Positions 37,355-46,277 of a stretch of 64,000 nt of DNA are shown here, piece after piece. Location of the stretch: positions 36,085-100,084 of the forward strand of contig JAKIUN010000006.1 of the NCBI GenBank assembly GCA_021647505.1, given 5' to 3'. This DNA comes from Gammaproteobacteria bacterium (lineage in GTDB: Bacteria > Pseudomonadota > Gammaproteobacteria > SZUA-152). Under the pieces are notes generated by a model. That model was not told the origin of the DNA and searched no databases. It was given only the letters and a program-made list of their open reading frames with translations. Position 1 is the first letter of the stretch, and every line of letters begins with the position of its first letter. Position numbers and translations under genes: made by a program.

Positions 37355-38173
37355 CTACAGACGCGGCGGCGTCAACGTCACCAGACCTTGGACATAAGCA
37401 TCGATGTAATCGGCAATCATGCCGGCCGCGTCGGGAACCCCTTTGTATCCTGGAAAATAGTTGACATCCACCACGAAGGGGCCCTGCTCGCTCTCGATGA
37501 TGTCAAGCCCATAGAGACCGAGACCACAGACCTTGCCAACCTTCACGGCGATCTCCCGCACCTTCGCATCGATGGGCCCGCTCATACCCGGCACCGAAAA
37601 GCTGGCCGTTGAGAAAGGTTTACGAACGCCGTGTACTTCGTCGCCGGCGACATAGACCTTCAGGTCGATACCGGGACCTTCGATCCATTCCTGGATGATC
37701 ATGGGCGTATCGGTCACGGGAACCTGTGCCAGATCTGCTGCGGTCTCGCAGTAATGGATACCGGCCCCCCGATGACCCGTGTGTGGCTTGACGATGACCG
37801 GGTGTTCGTTGAGCAAGTCCGCCGCCAACCTCAGATTACCCGTCACCCACGATTTCGGTATCGGGATGTTGGCGTGACGCAGCAGACGTGCGGTGATGAT
37901 CTTGCTTTGAACGGCAGAACAAGAGAGGTAGGGGTTCAGTATCCGGGCACCTTGGAGGTGCAGTATTCCTGCCATGGCGCGAGCGAGTTCAGTATGCGAC
38001 TTGAGTAGATAAAAGTCGGCGCTGGGGATCAGTTCGTCCGGGCGCTGCAGGCGTTCTTCGACGATATCCTCGGTGACAGTGTAATCGCGCCGACGGAGGA
38101 TTTCATAAACCTCGATGAGTACCGGCGAAGGCACCGGCGGCACCCGGCGAACCCCCATGAAATGAAGCTTCAT
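37355..38173 (-). CDS. ATP-grasp enzyme 3 (ITPK/RimK-like)
   Basis: A 272-residue ATP-grasp protein. ATP-binding elements are [17 protein letters not shown] (Lys and Gly-rich loop), [21 protein letters not shown] and the metal-binding C-terminus [19 protein letters not shown]. The NYFPGY motif recalls inositol-trisphosphate 5/6-kinase-type enzymes, whereas RimK ligases end in xNSSPG. The reaction could therefore be phosphorylation of a polyol or ligation of an acyl group to an amine; both go through ATP. It overlaps the sulfotransferase by 4 bp. Two paralogues lie upstream in the same operon. Confidence 0.85.
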   Translation of the reverse strand: MKLHFMGVRRVPPVPSPVLIEVYEILRRRDYTVTEDIVEERLQRPDELIPSADFYLLKSHTELARAMAGILHLQGARILNPYLSCSAVQSKIITARLLRHANIPIPKSWVTGNLRLAADLLNEHPVIVKPHTGHRGAGIHYCETAADLAQVPVTDTPMIIQEWIEGPGIDLKVYVAGDEVHGVRKPFSTASFSVPGMSGPIDAKVREIAVKVGKVCGLGLYGLDIIESEQGPFVVDVNYFPGYKGVPDAAGMIADYIDAYVQGLVTLTPPRL

Positions 38174-39030
38174 GCCGCGCCCTCCGTGGTGTTAGGTCTG
38201 TCGCTATGTGCCACTGGCGATTCCTGCCGGCCCGCTGCGGAAGCGAGAATTCGAATCCCGGTCAGCGTCACGATAGGCGGCCCCAGCCGGTCATCGCCGT
38301 AGCCGAGATCCCGCATTAGCCGTTGTGCTGCATCGTACTTGCCATAGGTACGGATCAGGCGGGCCTGTTCAGCATCCTGGACATGGCGCCAACGACCGGA
38401 TGATTGCCGGTGCACCTGGCCTGATTCATGGGTCTTGGGGTCTTCCCCCCGGACTTCACGGCGGGCGAAGCGGGTATCGGTCGAGTAACTGGTCGTGAAT
38501 TCACCCGATTCGATCCCCAGCCAGGAACAAAAATCCGTCTTGATCCCGACCGGGTCGGCAACCAAGTCTTCGTAGCGCATGAGGGCGAAACGGTGCCCAC
38601 TCTCCGCCTGGGCCGCCGCGTGATCGAACATCCGCTGATAGCGACTGCGCCAATAATCCCAGTATGCCTCGGAACGGGAAATGCGCTGCTGGCGATCATA
38701 ATCCAGCAGTGAAACAAGTGCATCGCGGGGATCACGGACAAGAAACAGGTAGCGACAACTGGAACCATACAGTCTGTCTATCGCCTCGATGTCATCAAGA
38801 TAGCGGCTGCGCTTGGCGACCAGGATACGTCCCTGTGCGGCAACGGCCAGCCTGCCGAGATCCCGGTAGTCCGTGCCATGTTCGGCCATAAGCAACGCGG
38901 GATGCTCGGCCAGGTAGCGTTTGGCCAGTGTCGTTCCACTGCGTCCGGTACCGATCATGAGCAGCAGGTTTGGGCCGTTAGCACGGGTTTGTTGATACCG
39001 CATTCTCCGCTTCATTCTCTCTTCTCGCAT
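38170..39030 (-). CDS. Sulfotransferase-family protein
   Basis: A 286-residue P-loop sulfotransferase. The PAPS 5'-phosphosulfate loop is [19 protein letters not shown], and the 3'-phosphate site is [28 protein letters not shown] follows as in many family members. It would transfer sulfate from PAPS to a hydroxyl or amine of a small acceptor. An alternative start is the ATG at 39015, preceded by a purine run. It overlaps ATP-grasp 3 by 4 bp, which ties sulfation to the pathway. Confidence 0.85.
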   Translation of the reverse strand: MREERMKRRMRYQQTRANGPNLLLMIGTGRSGTTLAKRYLAEHPALLMAEHGTDYRDLGRLAVAAQGRILVAKRSRYLDDIEAIDRLYGSSCRYLFLVRDPRDALVSLLDYDRQQRISRSEAYWDYWRSRYQRMFDHAAAQAESGHRFALMRYEDLVADPVGIKTDFCSWLGIESGEFTTSYSTDTRFARREVRGEDPKTHESGQVHRQSSGRWRHVQDAEQARLIRTYGKYDAAQRLMRDLGYGDDRLGPPIVTLTGIRILASAAGRQESPVAHSDRPNTTEGAA

Positions 39031-39109
39031 TGTACGGAACGCCGAAACTCACCTCATCGTGTGTGTCTGCGCCACGCTCGTTAACCGGTCTCATCATATA
39101 TCCAGCATG

Positions 39110-40321
39110 TCAGCCAGCAATGGCTGCAGCAGGCATGGGCCGTGACGCCCAAAGTGCCGGCTTGATAGTGATCAGATGACTGCTGCGCGACCAGGTACTA
39201 AGCTGTTTGACGTGTCTGATGGTGCGGCTGACAAAGTCCTGATCGAGATCAACAGCAGAAATAGTTTGCAGCACATACTGCGCGCCGCGATTCTCAATCA
39301 GCGCATGCAACTGGCGGGATGAGGCATCCTCGGGATCGAAATAACACAGAGCGGCTGCGGTCACCCATGACAACGCCTTGGCTTTGGAATTGGCGAGCAG
39401 GGCAAGACTGGCGGCGCCGATGAGGCGTTCCTGCCCACCGAGCTTTCGCAGGGGTTCTCGTCCCACACGTGCAATCGTGTCTCTTAAGGCGCCATTTGAA
39501 AGCCGTTTGCAAATCCGCTGGCGTTCGGCCTTGCCCCCGGAGAAACCGGCACCGTAGCAGAAGTCCAGTCCCCGCTGACCTTCTTTGAGAACCTTTTTCA
39601 CAATACCGCGAATTTCAAGATCCTGTAATGCCGCATGGATAGAATAATAACCCTTGAGATGCCCCAGATAGGCTACGGCAGCATGGGCGGCGCTATAGGT
39701 AAAAAATTTACGGCGGGCGGCGGCGGTGTGATCCTGCACCAACGTCATGCCAGCAATAGTCGGCATGGGCACCCGCAACCCGGCGGCCTCGATCTCACAT
39801 TTCGATTCAGGGTCTGCGGTATAGCGGATCGGGGTATCCGAATCCTGATACCAGCGTCGCCGGCAAATCACACGATGAATTAGCCCGCTGGCAAAACCAT
39901 GTGAGTCCACCGGACCATCCGCAGCCGCCACGGCACGACGGAGAATCGAGCCGGCACCCTCGCAATTTTCAAATGCAATCAGATTCACCGGAGCCCGGCG
40001 ATGTGTCAGCCCGGACGCAATGACGATGCCGAGGCTCTTGAGGTTCGATGGGCCGACACAACTTGCAATGAGATCGGCGGAAACAATCTCGCGAGATAAT
40101 GCGGCCTGGTCTGTCATCTCGATAGCGCGCACACCCTTGACGATGACCTGCTCACGCGTCGGCCCATCGACGAGCTGTATCTCGATGCGTCCGGTTCGGT
40201 TCAGGTGGTCGCGAAGCCGCAGCCCACGAGCCACAAAGACGATCTCATAGCCTGCGGCGTGAAGCATCGGCGCCACGAAGCCTCCCGCCGCACGCCCTGT
40301 TCCAAAAATAACTGCTTTCAT
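39110..40321 (-). CDS. Mannitol-1-phosphate-dehydrogenase-like oxidoreductase
   Basis: A 403-residue NAD(P)-dependent enzyme of the polyol/mannitol dehydrogenase type. The N-terminal Rossmann loop is MKAVIFGTGRAAGGFVAPML, followed by GYEIVFVAR. Residues about 100-200 include LIAFENCEGAG, matching the MtlD segment that precedes substrate binding, and the C-terminal half is alpha-helical as in the family. The usual GxGxxGRG loop is changed to GTGRAAGG. Its substrate is unknown; a phosphorylated polyol would fit the ITPK-like neighbours. It overlaps ATP-grasp 2 by 4 bp and is followed by a 79-bp gap. Confidence 0.7.
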   Translation of the reverse strand: MKAVIFGTGRAAGGFVAPMLHAAGYEIVFVARGLRLRDHLNRTGRIEIQLVDGPTREQVIVKGVRAIEMTDQAALSREIVSADLIASCVGPSNLKSLGIVIASGLTHRRAPVNLIAFENCEGAGSILRRAVAAADGPVDSHGFASGLIHRVICRRRWYQDSDTPIRYTADPESKCEIEAAGLRVPMPTIAGMTLVQDHTAAARRKFFTYSAAHAAVAYLGHLKGYYSIHAALQDLEIRGIVKKVLKEGQRGLDFCYGAGFSGGKAERQRICKRLSNGALRDTIARVGREPLRKLGGQERLIGAASLALLANSKAKALSWVTAAALCYFDPEDASSRQLHALIENRGAQYVLQTISAVDLDQDFVSRTIRHVKQLSTWSRSSHLITIKPALWASRPMPAAAIAG

Positions 40322-41151
40322 AATCTCGTACCCGTTTGAGTAGTGCCCGCAGGCGGCCGTTTTAGCGTCAGATGGCTCGACAGATAATCGGCAATTCGTG
40401 TAGCCGCGTTGGGAACCCCTTTAAAACCGGGAAAGGCCGACATATCGACCACATAAGGCTTGCCATCGCTGATGATGATATCCACGCCAAAGGTATCGAT
40501 GCCAAAAACATCGCCGCAACGTTTAGTCAGGCCGAGCAACTCTGGCCCTACCGTGAAGGGAGTTCCCTTTTTTTCCTCGTATGTTTTGGCGGGAAACTTG
40601 CGCAGAACACCGTAAATATGCCCACCGATTGAATAGATTTTACGATCCAGGCCATCGGCATCGGGTGGGTGGTAATGCTGAGCGAGATGTACCCCCCCCA
40701 GCGGCCGAATATCATCCGGCGAGCGAATCAGTCGAACCCCTTGCCCTAGATGGCCCCGATAAGGCTTGACTATGAGCGGCCCGGTATCCAGCAGTTCATG
40801 CACATGCTTCGCCGTCAAGACGGCCACGGTATAGGGCACAGGGATGCCCGCCCTCTGTATTTTTTGCGTGGTGAGTACCTTGTCCCGCAATGTAGCGGTG
40901 ACGGGATACGAATTAAGTATCCGGGCACCCAGCCCATGCAGAAGACCCGCGTAGCTAAGGCTCAGATCGGAGCCGGAGGGCTTGAGCACGTACAAATCGT
41001 GTTCGATGCAAACCTTCGAAAGATCAATCATGTCCCTGCCGGGATAAATCTCATCCACCGTGCCCCCCCAGGAGCGCAGTAAACCGATAACCTGACGCAG
41101 CCACGATCTGGAGCTTGGCCGTTTATGTCCGAGAATAAATCCGATCTTCAT
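40318..41151 (-). CDS. ATP-grasp enzyme 2 (ITPK/RimK-like)
   Basis: A 277-residue paralogue of ATP-grasp 3. Features are GPLIVKPYRGHLGQGVRLI, the central segment LDRKIYSIGGHIYGVLRKF, and GKPYVVDMSAFPGFKGVPNAATRI at the metal site, where the usual Asn is Ser (SAFPGF rather than NYFPGY). This could affect Mg2+ coordination. It overlaps both neighbours by 4 bp, so expression is translationally coupled. Confidence 0.83.
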   Translation of the reverse strand: MKIGFILGHKRPSSRSWLRQVIGLLRSWGGTVDEIYPGRDMIDLSKVCIEHDLYVLKPSGSDLSLSYAGLLHGLGARILNSYPVTATLRDKVLTTQKIQRAGIPVPYTVAVLTAKHVHELLDTGPLIVKPYRGHLGQGVRLIRSPDDIRPLGGVHLAQHYHPPDADGLDRKIYSIGGHIYGVLRKFPAKTYEEKKGTPFTVGPELLGLTKRCGDVFGIDTFGVDIIISDGKPYVVDMSAFPGFKGVPNAATRIADYLSSHLTLKRPPAGTTQTGTRL

Positions 41152-41978
41152 GAGCGTGCACTCTTCGCGGTATTTAAGACGAACTCGGCGATCCGATCCC
41201 CGGCATTCTCGACGCGTGTGTAATTTGGGAAATCATTGATCTCGATGACCTGCGGACCCTGCGCAGAAAGTACGCAGTCAACGCCGTACAGGGCGAGATC
41301 GAATATTGCCGCGCAGCGCCGAGCCAGGCGGTAGAGGCTAGAGGATGTCGACAGTTCTTCGGCGGACTCATCTGATGTCATGCCAGCGCAGTCAACCAGT
41401 GGACTGGGTTTGCGCACCGCCCACACGGAACCGCTGATGCCATAGAGTTTCAGATCCAAGGGGTCGCCTGCGACAAACGCCTGAACGAGTGCAAAGGACT
41501 CTCGCCATTCAAGCCGTTCGAGCTGTTCCCGGTCACGCAGCAAAATAACATCACGACCGTTATCGCCGAAAACAGGCTTGATAACCACGGGAAACTCCCG
41601 GATGTACTCACGGAGCTTCGCCACCGGGCTGAGCCAGGTTCGTGGAGTGGGAATTCCCTGGATCCGAAATGCTTGAGCCATGCGCCACTTATCGACAACG
41701 GCCGCAATTGCATGAGAAGCATTGATCGTCAGAATGCCTCTTGTTTCAAATTGCGCCAGCGCCTTAAGCAAAGCAGGGCTCCGGCCACGAGCAACCACTA
41801 AATCCACATTCAGCACGGGTGTTTCGAAAAGTTCTTCTATGGTAACCAGGGAAACCGGCACATTACGCCGGAGAAGCGCACGAACAAAGTCAACGGGCTG
41901 GCTCTGAGCAAGGTAGCGCTGTTCACATAGCACAACGATGGACTCCATTTTAGCTAACCCTCTAGCCTGTCTCACCAT
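41148..41978 (-). CDS. ATP-grasp enzyme 1 (ITPK/RimK-like)
   Basis: The first gene of the operon, 276 residues. ATP-grasp elements are FPVVIKPVFGDNGRDVILL, FVAGDPLDLKLYGISGSVWAVRKPS and GPQVIEINDFPNYTRVENAGDRI. It is the most divergent of the three paralogues and has an N-terminal flavodoxin-like half (IVVLCEQRYL). An alternative start is the ATG at 41948 (MESIVVLCEQ), also with GAGG about 10 nt upstream; I keep the longer form because GAGGGAAAGGA precedes it. Upstream lies about 520 bp of AT-rich non-coding DNA with three direct repeats. Confidence 0.82.
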   Translation of the reverse strand: MVRQARGLAKMESIVVLCEQRYLAQSQPVDFVRALLRRNVPVSLVTIEELFETPVLNVDLVVARGRSPALLKALAQFETRGILTINASHAIAAVVDKWRMAQAFRIQGIPTPRTWLSPVAKLREYIREFPVVIKPVFGDNGRDVILLRDREQLERLEWRESFALVQAFVAGDPLDLKLYGISGSVWAVRKPSPLVDCAGMTSDESAEELSTSSSLYRLARRCAAIFDLALYGVDCVLSAQGPQVIEINDFPNYTRVENAGDRIAEFVLNTAKSARS

Positions 41979-42097
41979 GAATCCTTTCCCTCAAAAATGG
42001 CTGCTCTGATTTCTTTAACAATTAAAATTTGAGACAGAGATTTATTTTTACAGCTTTACTCGAGTTTATCCTCGGCTAAAGTTGTGGCACGAAAAAC

Positions 42098-42313
42098 AGA
42101 TTAGAGTTCAGTGGAAATTTAATAAAAACTTACAATCCGATTAGAGCTGGGAAATCATGAATCAAGCATACGATTGCTGCATGATAAATATACTAAGGCC
42201 TAGTGAAAATTCGATAATAATTTACAACAAATAGACTGGCCTTACGCAAGACGTATTAAACGTATCACTGCCACATTAATAATAGATTAAGATTTAGTGA
42301 AAATTCAATTAAG
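42098..42313 (-). promoter_or_regulatory. Three spaced direct repeats upstream of the ATP-grasp operon
   Basis: AGTGGAAATTTAATAAAAACTTACA (from about 42110), AGTGAAAATTCGATAATAATTTACA (from about 42202) and AGTGAAAATTCAATTAAG (from about 42296) share the core AGTGRAAATTNRATAA. They are spaced about 92 and 94 bp apart within an AT-rich gap of 520 bp. Regular spacing suggests regulator binding sites or a duplicated promoter region. The whole 41979-42502 gap contains no gene. Confidence 0.45.
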
Positions 42314-42502
42314 GGGCGTGCTCAGTGATTTCACCGAAAGTTTTGCAGGAAAACCACCAGGAAGCTGCCGGACTTAGATGACCATAACGAGGAGGCAAGA
42401 CAGCAGAGAACCACCAAAGTCAGGTACTCTGAAGCAATCGCAGGCGCTTTTTTTGAAGGACCTATTTTAGGTTGGCGACGTAAGAACAGCTGCCGAGTAG
42501 AT

Positions 42503-43072
42503 TTATCCCGAATCCGACAGACTCCTGGCCTGCGCAATGGCGCGCCGATGCTGACGAAAGACAAAGCGTTCAAGCAAATCCCGCGTAGTTTCCGGCAGGC
42601 CCGTCAGGCGCAATAATAGCCGGTTCGATGCTTCGCTCGGCAACACTTCGGCAGCCACCACCAATGGGCGCGGGATACGCGGTATCAGATACAACTGCAC
42701 CCGCAGCCAATCACCTGCCGCAGGCAAAGACTGGTCGCTGATTCCGTCGATACACAACACGTCTCCGCCGAGGCGTACCGGATGGAGCGCCGGCAGGCCC
42801 CCTTGCCCAGCCAGCATCTCGCCGAGCAGACCCAGCACCAGATCGAGCTTGGCCTCCACCCGCCGCCAGTGTTCCTGCTGCGCGTCTTCCTCCGGCTCGG
42901 TGACAGAGTCATCAAGGATCAGCAGGCTGTCCAGCAATTCCTCATTGGCCAGCTGGCCACTCACCTGCCCAGGCGCATTAGCATTAGGCGGCAGCGGCTC
43001 CCAGGCAATAGGCAACTCGGCCTGAAAATGAACCCCGGTGGGGACGTCGGTATCACACGATGACTGAGACAT
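42503..43072 (-). CDS. PilZ-like protein (probable c-di-GMP-linked motility factor)
   Basis: A 189-residue soluble protein resembling PilZ-type proteins found beside flagellar genes in gammaproteobacteria: VHFQAELPIAWEPL at the N-terminus, LLDSLLILDDS, WRRVEAKLDLVLGLLGEML in the helical centre, and a C-terminal beta domain VRLGGDVLCIDGIS, GDWLRVQLYLIPRIPRPLVVAAEV. The RxxxR c-di-GMP motif of canonical PilZ is not obvious; the nearest candidate is FRQHRRAIAQAR at the very end. Assignment rests on overall pattern and context. Confidence 0.6.
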   Translation of the reverse strand: MSQSSCDTDVPTGVHFQAELPIAWEPLPPNANAPGQVSGQLANEELLDSLLILDDSVTEPEEDAQQEHWRRVEAKLDLVLGLLGEMLAGQGGLPALHPVRLGGDVLCIDGISDQSLPAAGDWLRVQLYLIPRIPRPLVVAAEVLPSEASNRLLLRLTGLPETTRDLLERFVFRQHRRAIAQARSLSDSG

Positions 43073-43433
43073 GAGGGGCAGATTAATTCAAGCAAGGCCG
43101 TACCGGCAAGTGGACACATTCTGACGGCCAACAAAAAAACTGGCATGTAATCTGCTTGCCTCATCCGAAACCCTTAAATAGGCCTACCAAGCGTCATGAA
43201 ATCGTCAACTCTCATCTGGCTTGAAAAACACACCCCGCCCACGGTGTCGGGCACGGATCATTTTTCCATCGATGATCACGAATTGCCCCCCCCCCAACAC
43301 GTCGTATAGTAGTGACGACAGGGTGCCACTGATGATTGGCAAAAGGCCCGCAACACCCACCCCTGTATGTGGAGTTTTCCTCTGTTGACGCCCGGAATTA
43401 CCGCTACAGACCACAGTGTTGGAACCGATACCC
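43073..43433. other. Divergent intergenic region before the glycosyltransferase operon
   Basis: About 360 bp between the PilZ-like gene and the sigma-28 promoter. A 38-codon ATG frame at 43196-43312 has only a weak ribosome-binding site and no recognisable features. A run of nine C lies at 43288-43297. Nothing else is recognisable. Confidence 0.4.
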
Positions 43434-43459
43434 GACAGTTTCCAACACCAGGCCGATAA
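43434..43459 (+). promoter_or_regulatory. Candidate sigma-28 (FliA) promoter
   Basis: GACAGTTT-N10-GCCGATAA. The -10 element is a perfect match to the FliA consensus GCCGATAA and the -35 agrees at 6 of 8 positions with TAAAGTTT; the spacer is one base shorter than the usual 11. It lies 62 bp upstream of the first glycosyltransferase gene, in the right orientation. Confidence 0.65.
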
Positions 43460-43521
43460 CCAGCAGTGGCTACCATGTCATCACCAACCTAGCTACCTTT
43501 CATCTCCCGCGAGATTAGCCA

Positions 43522-45462
43522 ATGCAAAATACCCTGACTGAGTACGCTGGAAAAAACAAAGATACCTTGCACAACAATCTTGTTGCTCTGGAAAAACACC
43601 ATCCGCATATTTACCGCATGGTGGAACCGTTGCTAGACACGGTCAGTATACGCCTTGACCCCCAGGAAACCCTGTATATCACAAGAAATGGGCAACAAAT
43701 CATTATATCTAAGCAGCGCAGAGACGCCGTACTCGCCACAGTGGTAATACCAGAAATCCGAGAGCCGGTTCACCTGCTCGTGGGACTGGGTGTTGCTGAT
43801 GAACTGTTGGCAACATACCGAAACACAGAGGCCCCAAGACCGGAGCTACCAAGCTATAAATTACCCATCTATATCCTGGAGCCCGAACCCCTGATGCTCA
43901 TCGCTGCAATGTGGTTACATAATTTGATGCCACAGCTAAACTCTGGGCGAGTGCAGTTATTCCTGGGCGTAAATGCTTCCGATGAACTGCTGGAATACCT
44001 GGAATCAAACCATCAATCCCAGTATCCAACACATTCACTATCGATGTGGTACCCAAATGATCATCCTGTGGTGCACAACACCTTTGATGGCATCAAGCAA
44101 TTGATCGACCGAACCAACGCTGCCGTATACAAGTTGGAAACAGACATCAATGACTATTACAAAAAATTTACTAATAATGATTGGCATGAGGTCTTCACGT
44201 CGAGAACCCGCCCCCTGCGGGTGATGGGCTGTACATCGCGGTTTACAAGCTTCCTGCAATATTGCGTCAGGGATTTGATATCAGGGTTTGAAAGGCTCGG
44301 CCATCAAGCACTAATACATATCGAAGAATCGGACATCAGCCGAGCCACAAAATATGACATCCTATCCACCATCCTATATTTCAAGCCGGATCTCATAATT
44401 CATCTCGATCATTTCAGGGATGAGTGGCCATATTTGCCTGCAAATGTTCCATTCGTGAACTGGATACAGGACATGCTACCAAACATTACGAAACCTGATG
44501 CTCGCATCCTACACCCGCTGGACTTTACTTACGTTTTTGCCCCTGGATGGCTAAACAAACTGAAAAGCATGCCCATGTATGCAAAACATCCGATCAATGT
44601 TTTGACCCTCGGCATCAACCCGGATATCTATCATCCCATCAGCAATACCACGAAGGACATAGATCTTCTGTATGTTTCACACCTGGTGAGCGTTGCTAAC
44701 ACCTTGCGGCCGCTGGTCGACACATTGAAAAATTTTGACATCGATGACAAAGAAATAGAATTATTGGACACTGGCGCCATCAGCTATGAACAGCTACTAG
44801 TTGTCTACATGTTGATGACAAAAACTTTCGACAACCTGCTGATAGATGACCTCTGGAAATACGTCGGCAACAACCAAGTTCGTCGATCACTTGTTACACG
44901 AACTCTCGCCACCGCCGGTATCGAGGAAAATGACATCGTTGTTGAGCATTTCTTTAACTCGCGGCGCATCCACAACGACATCTACTACGCAATAAAAACG
45001 AGGCCTCTTAAAACCCTGGCAAAACAAGGCGTGAACCTCCAAATCTATGGTAAACACTGGGATCAGGACAGGGAGCTTTCCAGATTTTCACACGGCCCTA
45101 TCGACAACGGTGAACCACTCAACATGTTGATGAATCAGTCGCGCATCTGCCTGAACAACAGCCCGGGTACCTCTTTGCATATGCGATCAGTTGAAATTAT
45201 GGCCTCGGGATGTTTCATGCTGAGCCGGGAAATTGAACCCGACACCTCCAGTATCCGGGAATATTTTGACGACCAGGACGGCCTCGGATTTTTCAAGAAT
45301 GAAATTGACATAGGCCCGATAACAAAGTATTGGCTGGCGCAGGATAATCTGGATAAGATAAGTGCGCCTGCCCACAAAAAGGCGCTGGCGCTATTCGATT
45401 ACAAAGTAATCACTCAAACAATTATTGATAATGTATCTGCCAGGTGCAAAAATACGCAATGA
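43522..45462 (+). CDS. Glycosyltransferase with Maf-like N-terminus and CgeB-like C-terminus
   Basis: A 646-residue predicted cytosolic glycosyltransferase. The N-terminal part (about 1-210: NLVALEKHHPHIYRMVEPLL, VHLLVGLGVADELLATY, IYILEPEPLMLIAAM) resembles the beginning of motility-associated factor (Maf) proteins that glycosylate flagellin. The rest is a GT-B fold of the CgeB type: PFVNWIQDMLP, NVLTLGINPDIYHP, LNNSPGTSLHMRSVEIMASGCFMLSRE. It is the first gene of a four-gene operon. The Maf resemblance, with the FliA-type promoter, points to flagellin as acceptor; this is inference. Confidence 0.75.
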   Translation: MQNTLTEYAGKNKDTLHNNLVALEKHHPHIYRMVEPLLDTVSIRLDPQETLYITRNGQQIIISKQRRDAVLATVVIPEIREPVHLLVGLGVADELLATYRNTEAPRPELPSYKLPIYILEPEPLMLIAAMWLHNLMPQLNSGRVQLFLGVNASDELLEYLESNHQSQYPTHSLSMWYPNDHPVVHNTFDGIKQLIDRTNAAVYKLETDINDYYKKFTNNDWHEVFTSRTRPLRVMGCTSRFTSFLQYCVRDLISGFERLGHQALIHIEESDISRATKYDILSTILYFKPDLIIHLDHFRDEWPYLPANVPFVNWIQDMLPNITKPDARILHPLDFTYVFAPGWLNKLKSMPMYAKHPINVLTLGINPDIYHPISNTTKDIDLLYVSHLVSVANTLRPLVDTLKNFDIDDKEIELLDTGAISYEQLLVVYMLMTKTFDNLLIDDLWKYVGNNQVRRSLVTRTLATAGIEENDIVVEHFFNSRRIHNDIYYAIKTRPLKTLAKQGVNLQIYGKHWDQDRELSRFSHGPIDNGEPLNMLMNQSRICLNNSPGTSLHMRSVEIMASGCFMLSREIEPDTSSIREYFDDQDGLGFFKNEIDIGPITKYWLAQDNLDKISAPAHKKALALFDYKVITQTIIDNVSARCKNTQ

Positions 45463-46277
45463 AAAATGACAGCCCGGAAAGCCATGTATTCTATGTGACA
45501 TCCCGAGGATATGCTGCCGACCATTGGTATGCTTGGTTCGTAAAGGCGCTCAACGCACACCCTGAATTACTGGCATACCTGGCCAACGAGGGATCCCGAC
45601 CGAAATATTTCACCGAAAAAACCCGGGCAGAACGACCAGACATCGTGCAATACACCCGGTTCATGGCTGACGTCGGCATGACATACACTGGCATAGGCGA
45701 TTGCTACTCATATCGCGCCAACAAGCTTGATCAACTATTCCGCGAGTTTGGTGATACAGTCCGCGTCGTCAACCTCGTCCGCCACCCCTATGCATGGCTT
45801 CGATTCTATGTGCGCTGGCGTATGCACAACATGAGAATGTCCAATGGACAGGGCGCCCCCATTGAACATGAATGGCGTATATCCAACCACGAGCTATTTA
45901 AGAAGCTAGGCCTGCGCGATTACACCAAGAGCGACATTGAAATATGGGCGACATACCAGGGTATGCATCATCTCAACAACATCCTCGACGACTACTCTGC
46001 CAACATTAAACACATACCACTTGAACAACTCGTTAAAAGTCGGGAAACATTTCTTGAGGTGGTCAACTATCTCACTCACAGAAGAATTACGTACAGCAAT
46101 AACTTGCTTGATACCATTTACAGCTGGGTTTGGACGCCCTTTCGTGGTGAGGGAAGACTAGCCGTAAATCCTGACAGCGAAGCCCTGGATTGGCCCAACT
46201 GGAAAATAGAAGCCTTTGAATTATTGCATAGCGAAAAAGCGAGAAAATGTTATGAGCAATTCGGTTACCGCTATTGA
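45459..46277 (+). CDS. Sulfotransferase-like protein
   Basis: A 272-residue protein of the sulfotransferase superfamily by pattern: VFYVTSRGYAADHWYAWFVKAL at the place of the PAPS loop, though lacking the usual SGT core, and VRVVNLVRHPYAWLRFYVRWR for the 3'-phosphate site (RHP). The missing Lys/Thr in the first loop makes catalysis uncertain. The start at 45459 overlaps the glycosyltransferase stop by 4 bp (ATGA); the track's GTG at 45444 is an alternative. It overlaps the next gene by 26 bp. Confidence 0.6.
   Translation: MKNDSPESHVFYVTSRGYAADHWYAWFVKALNAHPELLAYLANEGSRPKYFTEKTRAERPDIVQYTRFMADVGMTYTGIGDCYSYRANKLDQLFREFGDTVRVVNLVRHPYAWLRFYVRWRMHNMRMSNGQGAPIEHEWRISNHELFKKLGLRDYTKSDIEIWATYQGMHHLNNILDDYSANIKHIPLEQLVKSRETFLEVVNYLTHRRITYSNNLLDTIYSWVWTPFRGEGRLAVNPDSEALDWPNWKIEAFELLHSEKARKCYEQFGYRY

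Noticed and set aside
43196-43312. 38-codon ORF before the sigma-28 promoter
   Set aside because: Weak ribosome-binding site, no features, contains a C run; not supportable as a gene.
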